Shown here: positions 54,634-63,296 of the stretch, piece by piece | Layout of the letters: each line of letters starts with the position of its first letter | How positions within the stretch are numbered: the stretch's first letter is position 1 | NCBI GenBank assembly: GCA_014378705.1 | Contig: JACMND010000031.1 | Coordinates: forward strand, 18,666 to 82,665 | Source of the DNA: Pedobacter sp. | Lineage (GTDB): Bacteria; Bacteroidota; Bacteroidia; Sphingobacteriales; Sphingobacteriaceae | Reading direction: 5' to 3' | DNA: 64,000 bases | Notes under the pieces: generated by a model | The model's input: the letters and a program-made list of their open reading frames with translations, nothing else | What the model was told of the DNA's origin: nothing | Database searches by the model: none | Position numbers and translations under genes: made by a program

Positions 54634-55479
54634 ATGTGCTTACGATTTTCACTTATATTTCTATTTAATCTATTCTTGTTTGGCAGCTCCTTTTCTAAAG
54701 GAATAAAGATTATAAAAAATATATCCTACATCAATTCAGATAAGGGCACCAGCAACCTGCTTGATATTTACTATCCGGAAAAGACGGATGGCAAAAAGGA
54801 CGTTTTAGTATTTATTCATGGAGGTTCCTGGAATAGTGGGAAAAAGGATACGTATTGGTGGCTTGGCAGGAATTTCGCAAATAAAAATATTGTTGAGGTA
54901 AACATCAGTTACAGCATCTCACCGGATACCCAATATCCTAAAATGGCTGCAGACGCCGCATCGGCATTAAAATGGGTTAAAAATAACATCGGTAAATATG
55001 GGGGTAATTCAAACCGGATTTTTGTTATGGGGCACTCAGCAGGTGGACATCTGGCTGCACTGATTAATTCTGATCCGCAATATTTCCATGATCAAAACAT
55101 ACAAAATCCTATTTACGGAGTTATTCTTAATGACGGTTTTGGATTGGATATGTATGAGTATTTACTAAAAGCAGAAAAGAACACCCAAACAGCCGGCTTT
55201 ATGAAAACTTTTGATGGGGGAGAAGAAGCGTGGAAAAAAGGTTCACCTCTAACTTACTTTGATAATATCAATAATCCATACTTAATTTTAGTTGGTGAAA
55301 AAACTTACCCAGCGATCCAAATTCAATCAAAAAGACTTTACGAACTGCTTGTTGCCAAACGTAAACCAGTGTTTTTTAAAGAGCTTAAAAATAAAAAGCA
55401 TATTGGAATGATAAGTCAGATGATTTTTAGACGGAACAAATCCTATCAAATTATATTGGATTTCATGTCCCTCAACTAA
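54634..55479 (+). CDS. Exported alpha/beta hydrolase (esterase/lipase type)
   Basis: This 281-residue serine hydrolase has a signal peptide of about 20 residues (CLRFSLIFLFNLFLFGSSFS). The oxyanion region is FIHGGSWNSG, the nucleophile motif is GHSAGGHLAAL, and His is probably in KNKKHIGMIS near the C-terminus. It fits the BD-FAE/kynurenine formamidase-like group of alpha/beta hydrolases. The track starts at a TTG directly after the SDR stop; ATG 54634, 12 bp later, is preferred. The substrate is unknown. Confidence 0.87.
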   Translation: MCLRFSLIFLFNLFLFGSSFSKGIKIIKNISYINSDKGTSNLLDIYYPEKTDGKKDVLVFIHGGSWNSGKKDTYWWLGRNFANKNIVEVNISYSISPDTQYPKMAADAASALKWVKNNIGKYGGNSNRIFVMGHSAGGHLAALINSDPQYFHDQNIQNPIYGVILNDGFGLDMYEYLLKAEKNTQTAGFMKTFDGGEEAWKKGSPLTYFDNINNPYLILVGEKTYPAIQIQSKRLYELLVAKRKPVFFKELKNKKHIGMISQMIFRRNKSYQIILDFMSLN

Positions 55480-55586
55480 TTAATCAAACAACACATAGAA
55501 TAATCCAGGCAACTTTAATATGTCTATTTAAATTTAATTTAAATCAATAATTGAAAGGTCAATTTTATAAATTCTTTCAATCTTTT

Positions 55587-56474
55587 CTAGTGTAATGGTC
55601 TTTTCTTAATAATGCCGCCTTTAGTTTCGTTAATTGCGTTCATTACAATAAATGCTTTATGGTCAATAAGTTCTATTTCAGTTTTTAGTTTTGATACTTC
55701 AAGTCTGGTTACAACCGTAAAAATAATGTCAATTTCTTTTGATTTCATTGGAGATTCGCCCATGCCTCGTTCTCCTTTATAAATGGTTACACCTCGGCCA
55801 AGCTTCTCCATAATCACTTGGCGGATTGCATTGCTTTTATTGGAAATTATGGTTACACCGGTATATTCTTCAATCCCCTGAATAATAAAATCGACTGTTT
55901 TTGAAGCTGATAGATAGGTAAGTATAGAATACAAGGCAGTTTCTATATTTAAAATAAAAGCAGCAATCAGGAAGATCATTACGTTGATTAACAAAATAAT
56001 ATCCCCGATACTCAAAAAACTTTTTCGGTTAATATACACTGCCAATATTTCTGTACCATCAATTACGCAACCACCGCGTATGGCCAGCCCGATTCCGGAT
56101 CCGAGAAAAAAACCGCCGAAAATAGAGATCAATAGTTTATCGTTGGTGATGACCGGAAAATCAATTAATAAAAGAACTAATGCCAGTGATATAATGGCCA
56201 AAGCAGTGTTCAGAGCAAAACCACGATTTATTTGTCTTATGCCTAAAATTATAAATGGAATATTGAACAAAATCAGCCATACTGAAACAGGAATACCGGT
56301 AAGCTGCGAAGTTAAAAGCGAAATGCCGGTAACACCCCCGTCAATAAAATGATTGGGAATTAAAAAACCTTTAAGACCGAAAGCGGCTAACATAACAGCT
56401 AAAAAAACCAACAAAATATTGCCTGCTTTTATTCTTAATAACCGTAAATTTCTTGATCTTCTGGTAGGCTTCAT
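55587..56474 (-). CDS. YitT-family membrane protein
   Basis: This 295-residue protein is of the YitT/DUF161 family. It has five or six N-terminal membrane segments with GLKGFLIPNHFIDGGVTGISLLTSQLTGIPVSVWLILFNIPF and GGCVIDGTEILAVYINRKSFLSIGDIILLINV. A C-terminal DUF2179 soluble domain follows (about 200-290: YTGVTIISNKSNAIRQVIMEKLGRGVTIYKGERGMGE). Function is unknown, probably transport. The start is ATG after a basic N-terminus. It is divergent from the trp leader. Confidence 0.9.
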   Translation of the reverse strand: MKPTRRSRNLRLLRIKAGNILLVFLAVMLAAFGLKGFLIPNHFIDGGVTGISLLTSQLTGIPVSVWLILFNIPFIILGIRQINRGFALNTALAIISLALVLLLIDFPVITNDKLLISIFGGFFLGSGIGLAIRGGCVIDGTEILAVYINRKSFLSIGDIILLINVMIFLIAAFILNIETALYSILTYLSASKTVDFIIQGIEEYTGVTIISNKSNAIRQVIMEKLGRGVTIYKGERGMGESPMKSKEIDIIFTVVTRLEVSKLKTEIELIDHKAFIVMNAINETKGGIIKKRPLH

Positions 56475-56496
56475 GGTTAAAAATACTTAAAAAAGT

Positions 56497-56528
56497 TTTG
56501 CAGCACAGGAAAAGATTAACCATATTTG
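56497..56528 (+). promoter_or_regulatory. Candidate trp promoter (TTTG-N20-CATATTTG)
   Basis: TTTG at 56497-56500 and CATATTTG at 56521-56528 (7 of 8 to TAnnTTTG) are 20 nt apart. The predicted start is within a few nt of the leader-peptide ATG at 56535. Confidence 0.55.
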
Positions 56529-56534
56529 CAATTG

Positions 56535-56600
56535 ATGAAGATGTTTAATAAATACGCAAACTTGTGCTGGCAAATGAGAAATCATTTGGCAATTACGTAA
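56535..56600 (+). CDS. Putative trp operon leader peptide
   Basis: A 21-residue ORF, ATG to TAA, contains one Trp codon (TGG at 56568-56570): MKMFNKYANLCWQMRNHLAIT. It begins just after the candidate promoter and ends 30 bp before the terminator hairpin. The Trp codon lies in the left arm of a hairpin (TGGCAAATGA/TCATTTGGCA). A ribosome stalled there would free the right arm to pair with the terminator's left arm. This is the classical attenuation layout, inferred from sequence. Confidence 0.5.
   Translation: MKMFNKYANLCWQMRNHLAIT
56568..56591 (+). promoter_or_regulatory. trp attenuator 1:2 pause hairpin
   Basis: TGGCAAATGA and TCATTTGGCA pair with one G-G mismatch around loop GAAA. The right arm contains GGCAATT (56588-56594), which can instead pair with GGTTGCC (56633-56639) in the terminator using two G-U pairs, giving a 7-bp antiterminator. 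Confidence 0.5.
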
Positions 56601-56630
56601 GGTGTGTATATTTTTATATATAAAAACTTT

Positions 56631-56658
56631 AGGGTTGCCGCAGGGCAACCCTTTTTTT
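56631..56658 (+). terminator. trp attenuator terminator hairpin
   Basis: AGGGTTGCC(gcag)GGCAACCCT is a perfect 9-bp stem followed by seven T. It lies 58 bp before trpD and would stop transcription of the trp genes when formed. Confidence 0.85.
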
Positions 56659-56683
56659 ATGCCGGGTTTTTGTGCAATTAAAA

Positions 56684-56719
56684 ATGAGTATTAACAACCA
56701 ACAACCAATAATCCCTTGA
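56684..56719 (+). CDS. 11-residue upstream ORF overlapping the trpD start
   Basis: ATG to TGA encodes MSINNQQPIIP. Its TGA (56717-56719) overlaps the trpD TTG start (56716-56718) as TTGA. It may couple translation to trpD, whose weak TTG start has no visible ribosome site. Confidence 0.35.
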   Translation: MSINNQQPIIP

Positions 56720-57702
56720 AAAAAATACTAAACCACCTGTTTGAACAAAAAACCTTTAATAAAACCGAGGCTAAAGAGATTCTAACAGATATGACGCTCG
56801 GTAAATTTAACGCTTCTCAAATGGCGGCTTTTATGGCTGTTTATTGTATGAGAAACATTACTGTTGACGAGCTTGAAGGATTTAGAGATGCGATGCTTGA
56901 ACTATGTAATCCAACCCATTTGGAAGGGTATGATCTGATTGATTTATGTGGTACAGGAGGGGACGGAAAGGACACATTTAATATTTCAACTCTTGCTTCC
57001 TTTGTGGTATCAGGTGCCGGATATAAAGTTGCAAAGCATGGCAATTATGGTGTTTCTTCCGGTTGTGGTTCTTCTAATGTGATGGAATATCTGGGTTACA
57101 AGTTTACCAATGATACAGGCATGTTGCGTTTCAATATTGAAAATGCCGGCATTTGCTTTTTACATGCCCCTTTATTTCACCCAGCTATGAAAACGGTTGC
57201 GCCAATCCGTAAAGAACTAGGCGTGAAAACTTTTTTTAATATGCTTGGGCCAATGGTAAATCCATCTAAACCAAAATATCAAATGGTAGGTGTTTTTAGC
57301 CTGGAGCTTGCCAGGTTATTTGCTTATCTGTATCAAAAAGAAAATAAAAAATATACTATACTGCATGCTTTGGAGGGTTACGATGAGATTTCGTTAACCT
57401 GCGATTTTAAAACGTACACCAACAAGGGCGAGCATTTGCACTCATTGGCCTCGTTGGGTTTTCAGAAAATTGATCCGAAAAGTATATCCGGTGGAAACAC
57501 AGTTCCGGAATCGGCAGGGATCTTCAAATCTGTTTTAAAGGGAGAAGGAACCATTGAGCAAAACAATGTGGTTTTATGCAATGCGGCTATGGCAATTAAT
57601 ACCATTAAGCCTGAAAATAGCTTTGCAGATTGCTTTAGTGAAGCCGAAGAATCTTTGTTAAGTAAGCGGGCTTTAAAAAGTTTTGAAAAACTAATCACAT
57701 GA
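56716..57702 (+). CDS. trpD: Anthranilate phosphoribosyltransferase
   Basis: This 328-residue enzyme transfers phosphoribosyl from PRPP to anthranilate. PRPP motif CGTGGDGKDTFNIST lies near residue 78, followed by KHGNYGVSSGCGSSNVMEYLG, FLHAPLFHPAMKTVAPIRKELGVKTFFNMLGPMVNPSKP and ALEGYDEISLT. It starts at TTG: family members begin MKKIL..LF, which only this start gives. Its stop overlaps the trpF ATG (ATGA). The gene follows an attenuator and is the first gene of the cluster, which lacks trpE, trpG and trpC. Confidence 0.96.
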   Translation: MKKILNHLFEQKTFNKTEAKEILTDMTLGKFNASQMAAFMAVYCMRNITVDELEGFRDAMLELCNPTHLEGYDLIDLCGTGGDGKDTFNISTLASFVVSGAGYKVAKHGNYGVSSGCGSSNVMEYLGYKFTNDTGMLRFNIENAGICFLHAPLFHPAMKTVAPIRKELGVKTFFNMLGPMVNPSKPKYQMVGVFSLELARLFAYLYQKENKKYTILHALEGYDEISLTCDFKTYTNKGEHLHSLASLGFQKIDPKSISGGNTVPESAGIFKSVLKGEGTIEQNNVVLCNAAMAINTIKPENSFADCFSEAEESLLSKRALKSFEKLIT

Positions 57703-58340
57703 AAATAAAGGTTTGCGGTATGCGGGAAACGGCAAATATCAAAGATTTGTCTGAACTGCAACCTGATTATATGGGCCTGATTTTTTATGCCGCCTCAAAA
57801 AGGTTTGTCAATAAAACAGATCTCAGTTTTACCGATGAGACATATTCAAATATCAAATTAACAGGTGTATTTGTTAATGAAAACAAGGCAAACATATTAC
57901 TAAAAGTCAGGCAGTTCAATTTGCAGGCTATTCAATTACACGGGGATGAAAGCCCTGAGTTTTGCAGCTCACTCAGAACGGCGTTACATACTTTGAAACC
58001 TAATTTAGAACTTATAAAAGCTTTTGGCTTAGATAAATCCTTTGAATTTTCGGTGTTGGATGATTTTGTTCCTGTTGTTGACTTTTTTCTGTTCGATACC
58101 AAGACACCCGGCCATGGCGGTTCAGGAAAGAAGTTTGATTGGACAATTCTTAATCAATATAAACTTCAAAAACCTTTCTTCCTTAGCGGAGGTATAGGTT
58201 TTAATAATTTGCAGGAATTACGTCAAATAAACGATTATCGCTTTTATGGTGTAGATCTGAACAGTAAATTTGAAATTAGTCCTGGTTTAAAAGACATAGA
58301 AAAAATTAGCCAGGCAATTAGGGATTTGAGACAAATTTAA
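57699..58340 (+). CDS. trpF: Phosphoribosylanthranilate isomerase
   Basis: This 213-residue TIM barrel converts PRA to CdRP. Catalytic Cys is in KIKVCGMRE (C6); GVFVNE, IQLHGDESPEFC, and the catalytic Asp in FFLFDTKTPGHGGSGKKFDW follow, then LSGGIGFNNL and VDLNSKFEISPGLKD. It overlaps trpD by 4 bp. The family usually has a neighbouring trpC; here it goes straight from trpD to trpF. trpB follows after about 86 bp. Confidence 0.95.
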   Translation: MKIKVCGMRETANIKDLSELQPDYMGLIFYAASKRFVNKTDLSFTDETYSNIKLTGVFVNENKANILLKVRQFNLQAIQLHGDESPEFCSSLRTALHTLKPNLELIKAFGLDKSFEFSVLDDFVPVVDFFLFDTKTPGHGGSGKKFDWTILNQYKLQKPFFLSGGIGFNNLQELRQINDYRFYGVDLNSKFEISPGLKDIEKISQAIRDLRQI

Positions 58341-58426
58341 TAGAAGATAAATAATTTAATAATGAAAAGTATGAGCTTTGGGCTTATAGATACAGGCCTT
58401 AGTACTCTATACTTAATAGGAGCATA

Positions 58427-59611
58427 ATGAACAAATACCAGGTGAATGAAAATGGATATTACGGTGATTTTGGCGGTGCTTACATCCCCGAAATGTTATA
58501 TCCAAATGTGGAATATCTGCGACAGCAGTATTTAAATATCATGTACGAGCCCGAATTTCAGCGTGAATTTCAGCAACTTTTAAAAGATTACGTAGGAAGA
58601 CCTTCGCCTTTATTCCTTGCTGAAAGGCTTTCTAAAAAATACGGAACAACCATTTATCTGAAACGAGAAGATTTGAACCATACCGGCGCACATAAAATAA
58701 ACAATACGGTTGGTCAGATATTATTAGCCGAACGTCTCGGTAAAAAAAGGATCATAGCCGAAACCGGCGCCGGACAACATGGTGTAGCTACTGCAACGGT
58801 TTGTGCATTAAAAGGTTTAGAATGCATTGTATATATGGGCGAGAAGGATATTGTGCGACAGGCGCCGAATGTTGCCCGGATGAAAATGATGGGAGCAACC
58901 GTTATCCCCGCTACTTCGGGAAGTAAAACTTTAAAAGATGCGACTAATGAAGCCATGCGTGACTGGATAAATAACCCTATCGATACACACTATATTATAG
59001 GATCTGCTGTTGGCCCGCACCCGTACCCGGATATGGTGGCCCGTTTTCAGTCTGTGATTTCTGAGGAAACTAAAATACAGTTAAAAGAAAAGACAGGTTC
59101 AGAATACCCGGATTATGTTTTAGCTTGTGTTGGCGGTGGGAGTAATGCCATGGGTATGTTTTATCACTTTTTGGATGATGAAAATGTAAAACTCATTGCC
59201 GTTGAAGCGGCGGGTAAAGGCGTACACAGCGGAGAATCGGCAGCGACCACACTTCTAGGAAAGGAAGGCGTATTACATGGAAGCCGTTCTATTTTAATGC
59301 AAACTGCCGATGGCCAGGTTACAGAACCTTACTCTATTTCTGCCGGATTGGATTACCCGGGTATAGGCCCGCAGCATGCGCATTTATTTAAAGTGAAACG
59401 GGCCGAATATGTAAGTATTACAGATGACGAAGCCATGCAGGCAGGGCTTTTATGTGCCCGTTTGGAAGGGATTATCCCCGCAATTGAATCGGCGCACGCT
59501 TTCGCACACTTAGAAAAAATGAAATTTACAGGGAATGAAACGGTGGTGATTTGTCTTTCCGGCCGGGGTGATAAAGACCTTGACACGTACACAAAGTATT
59601 TTGATTTGTAG
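58427..59611 (+). CDS. trpB: Tryptophan synthase, beta chain
   Basis: This 394-residue PLP enzyme condenses indole with serine. The PLP lysine is K90 in [15 protein letters not shown] is in [15 protein letters not shown], the phosphate site is [15 protein letters not shown], and [16 protein letters not shown] is intact. The Ser/Asp region at the end reads CLSGRGDKD. It is the TrpB1 type that pairs with TrpA. A spacing of about 86 bp after trpF and 104 bp before trpA gives room for extra signals but none is obvious. Confidence 0.98.
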   Translation: MNKYQVNENGYYGDFGGAYIPEMLYPNVEYLRQQYLNIMYEPEFQREFQQLLKDYVGRPSPLFLAERLSKKYGTTIYLKREDLNHTGAHKINNTVGQILLAERLGKKRIIAETGAGQHGVATATVCALKGLECIVYMGEKDIVRQAPNVARMKMMGATVIPATSGSKTLKDATNEAMRDWINNPIDTHYIIGSAVGPHPYPDMVARFQSVISEETKIQLKEKTGSEYPDYVLACVGGGSNAMGMFYHFLDDENVKLIAVEAAGKGVHSGESAATTLLGKEGVLHGSRSILMQTADGQVTEPYSISAGLDYPGIGPQHAHLFKVKRAEYVSITDDEAMQAGLLCARLEGIIPAIESAHAFAHLEKMKFTGNETVVICLSGRGDKDLDTYTKYFDL

Positions 59612-59715
59612 GTGTTGGGTATAACTGGTGGGTATCAGACATTATAAACGGAATTAACAGCTTTTTAAATCTTAATTCTTATATCTTAATTAATAATTTT
59701 AATTCTTTATTTGCA

Positions 59716-60489
59716 ATGAACCGTTTAAACCAGCTTTTCGCAGCCAAAAAAACGCCTTTACTTTCCATTTATTTTACTGCTGGTTACCCAGAGTTAAACA
59801 GCACGGTGGACATTGCCGAAGCTTTGCAAAAGGCCGGCGCCGACTTTCTGGAGATTGGTTTTCCTTATTCAGATCCGCTGGCCGATGGACCGGTAATACA
59901 GCAAAGTTCACAGAAAGCTCTTGAAAATGGGATGACAGTTGAGTTGCTTTTTAGCCAGTTAAAAGATTTGCGTAAACGGGTTTCCATTCCGGTTTTGCTA
60001 ATGGGATATTTCAACCCGGTACTTCAATTTGGAGTGGAGAATTTTTGTAACGCTTGCGCTGAAGTAGGTATAGACGGGATAATTGTACCTGACCTGCCAA
60101 TATACGAGTATGAAGGGATGTACCAGAACTGTTTTGCTGATCATAACTTAAGCAATATATTCCTGATCACACCGCAAACTTCTGATGAGCGGATACGCCG
60201 TATTGATAATTTAAGTAGTAGTTTTATTTATCTTCTTTCTTCCTCGTCTACTACAGGTAAAAATCTGGCCTTAAATGAAGAAGCTGAAAAATATTTTGCC
60301 CGTATACAGGAAATGAATCTTAAAAATCCTACCATGATCGGTTTTGGTATTTCAAACAGGGAAAGTTTTGACAAAGCCGCCCAATATACCCGGGGGGCAA
60401 TTGTTGGAAGCGCTTTTGTTAAATTTCTTGATCAGCCGGACAGCATGAATCGTTTGCCAGAATTTATCAGTTCTATTCGCAAGCAATAG
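59716..60489 (+). CDS. trpA: Tryptophan synthase, alpha chain
   Basis: This 257-residue TIM barrel cleaves indole-3-glycerol phosphate and channels indole to TrpB. Catalytic Glu is in FLEIGFPYSDPLADGPVIQQ and Asp is in GIIVPDLPIYE. The mobile loop and phosphate site GFGISNRESF and GAIVGSAFVKFL are present. It ends the trp cluster, convergent with acr3. The ATG is preceded by TTTGCA, the same context as guaB. Confidence 0.96.
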   Translation: MNRLNQLFAAKKTPLLSIYFTAGYPELNSTVDIAEALQKAGADFLEIGFPYSDPLADGPVIQQSSQKALENGMTVELLFSQLKDLRKRVSIPVLLMGYFNPVLQFGVENFCNACAEVGIDGIIVPDLPIYEYEGMYQNCFADHNLSNIFLITPQTSDERIRRIDNLSSSFIYLLSSSSTTGKNLALNEEAEKYFARIQEMNLKNPTMIGFGISNRESFDKAAQYTRGAIVGSAFVKFLDQPDSMNRLPEFISSIRKQ

Positions 60490-60519
60490 TTATCAATTAA
60501 TCTCCTACCTGTTATTACA

Positions 60520-61608
60520 TCAACCTTTAATAGAAGCACCAGAAACAGGTGTATAATATTTTTTCCGAAACCAGAATGCGAGGTTAACCAAAGCAATTAA
60601 AGCCGGAACCTCTACCAAAGGGCCAATTACCCCGGCAAAAGCTTGTCCGGAATTGATGCCAAAAACCCCGATTGCTACTGCGATGGCCAGTTCAAAATTG
60701 TTACCGGTTGCAGTAAATGCTATTGCTGTGCTTCTTGAATAATCTGCCCCAAATGATTTTCCGGTAAAGAAGCTGATCACAAACATGATACTGAAATAGA
60801 TGGATAATGGAATTGCGATACGAATTGCATCCATTGGGATTTGTACGATCAGTTGGCCTTTTAGGCTAAACATAATTACAATGGTAAATAGTAAGGCAAT
60901 CAAAGTGATGGGGGATATGAACGGAACAAACTTGGTTTGAAACCATATTTCACCCTTAAAATAAATTAAGGCATAACGGCTAATAATTCCTAACAAAAAT
61001 GGAACGCCCAGATAAATTAAAACACTTTCTGCGATCTGTGCAATGGTAATATCAACCGTTAAAGACTCTAATCCGAACAAAGGCGGCAAAACAGTAATAA
61101 AAAAATATGCGTAAACGCTGTAAAGCAGTACTTGAAAAATACTGTTCAGGGCGATCAAACCTGCCGCGTATTCCCGGTTGCCTTCTGCAAGCTCATTCCA
61201 AACAACTACCATTGCAATGCACCTTGCAAGACCAATCAATATTAAACCAACCATGTATTGCGGGTAATCCCTTAAAAATGTGATCGCCAGAATAAACATC
61301 AAAACAGGTCCAATTATCCAATTAAGTACCAACGAAGCAGTTAACACTTTGGTGTCTTTAAATACTTCGCCCATGTTTTCATATTTAACTTTTGCCAACG
61401 GTGGGTACATCATCATAATCAGGCCAATTGCCAGGGGAATATTTGTAGTACCGCTTGAAAAAGAATTAATCAAACCGGAAGAAGATGGAAAAAGGTAACC
61501 GATCCCAACTCCAATAACCATGGCTAAAAAGATCCATAGTGTTAAATACCTGTCCAAAAAACCAAGTTTTTTTCTCTCCAAAACCGGAGCACAATTTGTT
61601 ACTGACAT
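60520..61608 (-). CDS. acr3: ACR3-family arsenite efflux permease
   Basis: This 362-residue arsenite/H+ antiporter of the Acr3 (not ArsB) family has 10 membrane helices. The conserved Cys is in [39 protein letters not shown] (helix 4-5 region), and a second conserved Glu is in [20 protein letters not shown]-terminal [22 protein letters not shown] is typical. It is last in the operon arsR, DUF6428, arsC, acr3, the gaps being 42 bp and less. It exports As(III), and possibly Sb(III). Confidence 0.93.
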   Translation of the reverse strand: MSVTNCAPVLERKKLGFLDRYLTLWIFLAMVIGVGIGYLFPSSSGLINSFSSGTTNIPLAIGLIMMMYPPLAKVKYENMGEVFKDTKVLTASLVLNWIIGPVLMFILAITFLRDYPQYMVGLILIGLARCIAMVVVWNELAEGNREYAAGLIALNSIFQVLLYSVYAYFFITVLPPLFGLESLTVDITIAQIAESVLIYLGVPFLLGIISRYALIYFKGEIWFQTKFVPFISPITLIALLFTIVIMFSLKGQLIVQIPMDAIRIAIPLSIYFSIMFVISFFTGKSFGADYSRSTAIAFTATGNNFELAIAVAIGVFGINSGQAFAGVIGPLVEVPALIALVNLAFWFRKKYYTPVSGASIKG

Positions 61609-61650
61609 ATTTATATGAACATTAGGTATCAGATTGGTAGTAGTACTTAA

Positions 61651-62064
61651 TTAGGAAATGAATTTTTCCGCAAAGTCTTTAGAGTACGCTTTAATCATAT
61701 CTCTGACCTCCCGAAACTGCTGCATTATTTCCTTTTTCGTACCATTTGCTTTAGCCGGGTCTGGAAAATTGGAATGAAACTTTACGGCTTTTGTCGGAAA
61801 ATACGGACAAGCCTCTTTGGCATGATCACAAACCGTGATCAAAAAATCAAAATCTACAACTTTATATTCATCAATATGATTGGAAGTATGGCCAGAGATG
61901 TCTATCCCATCTTCTTTCATAGTTTCTACAGCGCGGGGGTTTACTCCATGGGTTTCTATCCCTGCACTGTAAATAACCGCTTTATCTCCTGCGAAATGCC
62001 TTAAATAACCTTCCGCAATCTGGCTCCTGCAACTGTTGCCCGTACACAATATTAAAATATTCAT
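61651..62064 (-). CDS. arsC: Thioredoxin-type arsenate reductase (LMW-PTPase fold)
   Basis: This 137-residue protein has P-loop CTGNSCRS with C7 as nucleophile and the later redox pair C79 and C86 in TVCDHAKEACPYFP, the layout of thioredoxin-coupled ArsC such as pI258. It reduces As(V) to As(III) for export. It starts 9 bp after the DUF6428 stop and precedes acr3, fully consistent with an ars operon. The C-terminus is a helix typical of Bacteroidota ArsC. Confidence 0.93.
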   Translation of the reverse strand: MNILILCTGNSCRSQIAEGYLRHFAGDKAVIYSAGIETHGVNPRAVETMKEDGIDISGHTSNHIDEYKVVDFDFLITVCDHAKEACPYFPTKAVKFHSNFPDPAKANGTKKEIMQQFREVRDMIKAYSKDFAEKFIS

Positions 62065-62073
62065 CTTTTTGAT

Positions 62074-62640
62074 TTAACAACATCCCGATCCGGGGGTACA
62101 ACAAGCGACTTCATCCAGATTTTTCGTTACTTCAGTGAGTTTATTTTTAGCAGTTACAGCCTCACAGCATTCTTCTCCGTTGGCGTTAGTTACACAGCTG
62201 CCACCACGATTTATCGCTTTACATTGGGTTCGATCTGGGCGAAGATCTACAATCAGGTTTTTGCCTTCTCTAATTATTTCTGACGGGAACATTTGCCTTG
62301 TATCAAACTGCGGGTTGCCAAACTCTATTTTTACAAGAGCTTCTGAATCAATGGGTAATGCCCTGTTAACTAAATTTACAATTGATAAGGCTTTGCCAAC
62401 TTTCATTGCCGTTTTCTGTTGTTTCTGCCCGGGTTCCCATAATTGTACAATCACTTCTGTCCAACGGTTCATTACACCGCCACAATCAACAGATACAATG
62501 GGTGCCTGCTTAATTTCTGTGATGTGGTAACCAGCATCAACCCATTTATTTTCGGCATATTGAAACTGGAGATCCAGCTCGGGGTTCTGTAACAATTGGT
62601 TTTTGAATGATTCCCAGGTCATGGTGTTTAAAGTTTCCAT
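62074..62640 (-). CDS. DUF6428-family protein in the ars operon, cysteine-rich tail
   Basis: This 188-residue soluble protein resembles DUF6428 proteins that occur in Bacteroidota ars operons. It has an N-terminal domain of about 150 residues (MTWESFKNQLLQNPELDLQFQY ... VSVDCGGVMNRWTEVIVQLWEP) and a tail rich in cysteine (CKAINRGGSCVTNANGEECCEA and ACCTPGSGCC). These thiols could bind As(III), so a chaperone or storage role is possible but unproven. It lies between arsR and arsC. The palindromic repeat sits just upstream. Confidence 0.75.
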   Translation of the reverse strand: METLNTMTWESFKNQLLQNPELDLQFQYAENKWVDAGYHITEIKQAPIVSVDCGGVMNRWTEVIVQLWEPGQKQQKTAMKVGKALSIVNLVNRALPIDSEALVKIEFGNPQFDTRQMFPSEIIREGKNLIVDLRPDRTQCKAINRGGSCVTNANGEECCEAVTAKNKLTEVTKNLDEVACCTPGSGCC

Positions 62641-62697
62641 ATTTATGGTTTATGAATTGATGAATTTTTAAATAGTAAAAAGCGGATAACAAAAGTT

Positions 62698-62906
62698 AAT
62701 AAACCCTAAAGAAACGGCAACCTCCGGTTTTTACCGGGGCTACAGTGAAAAGTGGGACTGGCTTAAACGCGACCAATGGCTTTGCTTTTCTAAAAATTTT
62801 AAATTTGAAAAGCAGGTTGCGAAGCTTTTCGGTTATTTTAATCCCGCTATATGTTGCAACCTTTCCCATAAAAACGGAAAAGTTTTGCACTTCTATTGGG
62901 TTTGTT
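62698..62906. repeat. Approximately 210-bp imperfect palindromic intergenic repeat, copy B
   Basis: This 209-bp relative of 92-301 has termini AATAAACCCTA and TATTGGGTTTGTT, left arm CCGGTTTTTACCGGGGCTACAGTGAAAAGTGGGACT, and right arm ATCCCGCTATATGTTGCAACC. Internal CTTTGCTTTTC/GAAAAGCAG is inverted. Ends and length agree with copy A while the interior has diverged. It lies inside the ars operon between arsR and the DUF6428 gene. Two track ORFs in it (62696 minus, 62745 plus) are spurious. Confidence 0.75.
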
Positions 62907-62966
62907 AAACTTATTTCCCTGTTTCTTATCTTAAAGCCATTTTCAATGCGCTCCTCATCAAATTAT

Positions 62967-63296
62967 TCAACAACAGTTTCCCGCTGGTTTTAAATCAGAA
63001 AATAGATTATTGAAAAGCGTCTGGTATTCGTCCCAAACTTCTTTATTAATGCAATAACAGATACTTACCCCTTCAACCGAGCCTTTAATCAGGCCCAGGC
63101 TTTTCAATTCTCTTAAATGCTGAGAAATAGTGGGTTGTGCTAAAGGAAGCTCATCCACAATTTCATTGCAGATACATGAGCCAACTTTGGCAACATGTTT
63201 AAGAATTGCCACCCGGGCAGGATGGGCCAGAGCTTTACAAAACGCAGCAAGTTTATTGTCAAGATCTGAATAATGCGTGGTGTTTGTTGCTCCCAT
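62967..63296 (-). CDS. arsR: ArsR-family arsenic-responsive repressor
   Basis: This 109-residue winged-helix metalloregulator has HTH ELPLAQPTISQHLRELKSLGLI and wing GSVEGVSICYCI. Cysteines lie in GSCICNEIVDEL (about 40-51, alpha-3 region) and the tail NCC, suitable for As(III)/Sb(III). A dyad at 63297-63312 lies directly upstream of the start codon. It heads the ars operon, though a 209-bp repeat separates it from the other three genes. Confidence 0.93.
   Translation of the reverse strand: MGATNTTHYSDLDNKLAAFCKALAHPARVAILKHVAKVGSCICNEIVDELPLAQPTISQHLRELKSLGLIKGSVEGVSICYCINKEVWDEYQTLFNNLFSDLKPAGNCC

Noticed and set aside
62074-62530. 131-residue plus-strand ORF opposite the DUF6428 gene
   Set aside because: Antisense shadow; the minus-strand gene has operon context and the cysteine-rich tail.
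62696-62993. Track ORFs of 64 and 82 residues on both strands (62696-62890 minus, 62745-62993 plus)
   Set aside because: Both lie in the palindromic repeat; peptides such as VAPVKTGG simply translate its hairpin arms. No family and no conserved start.
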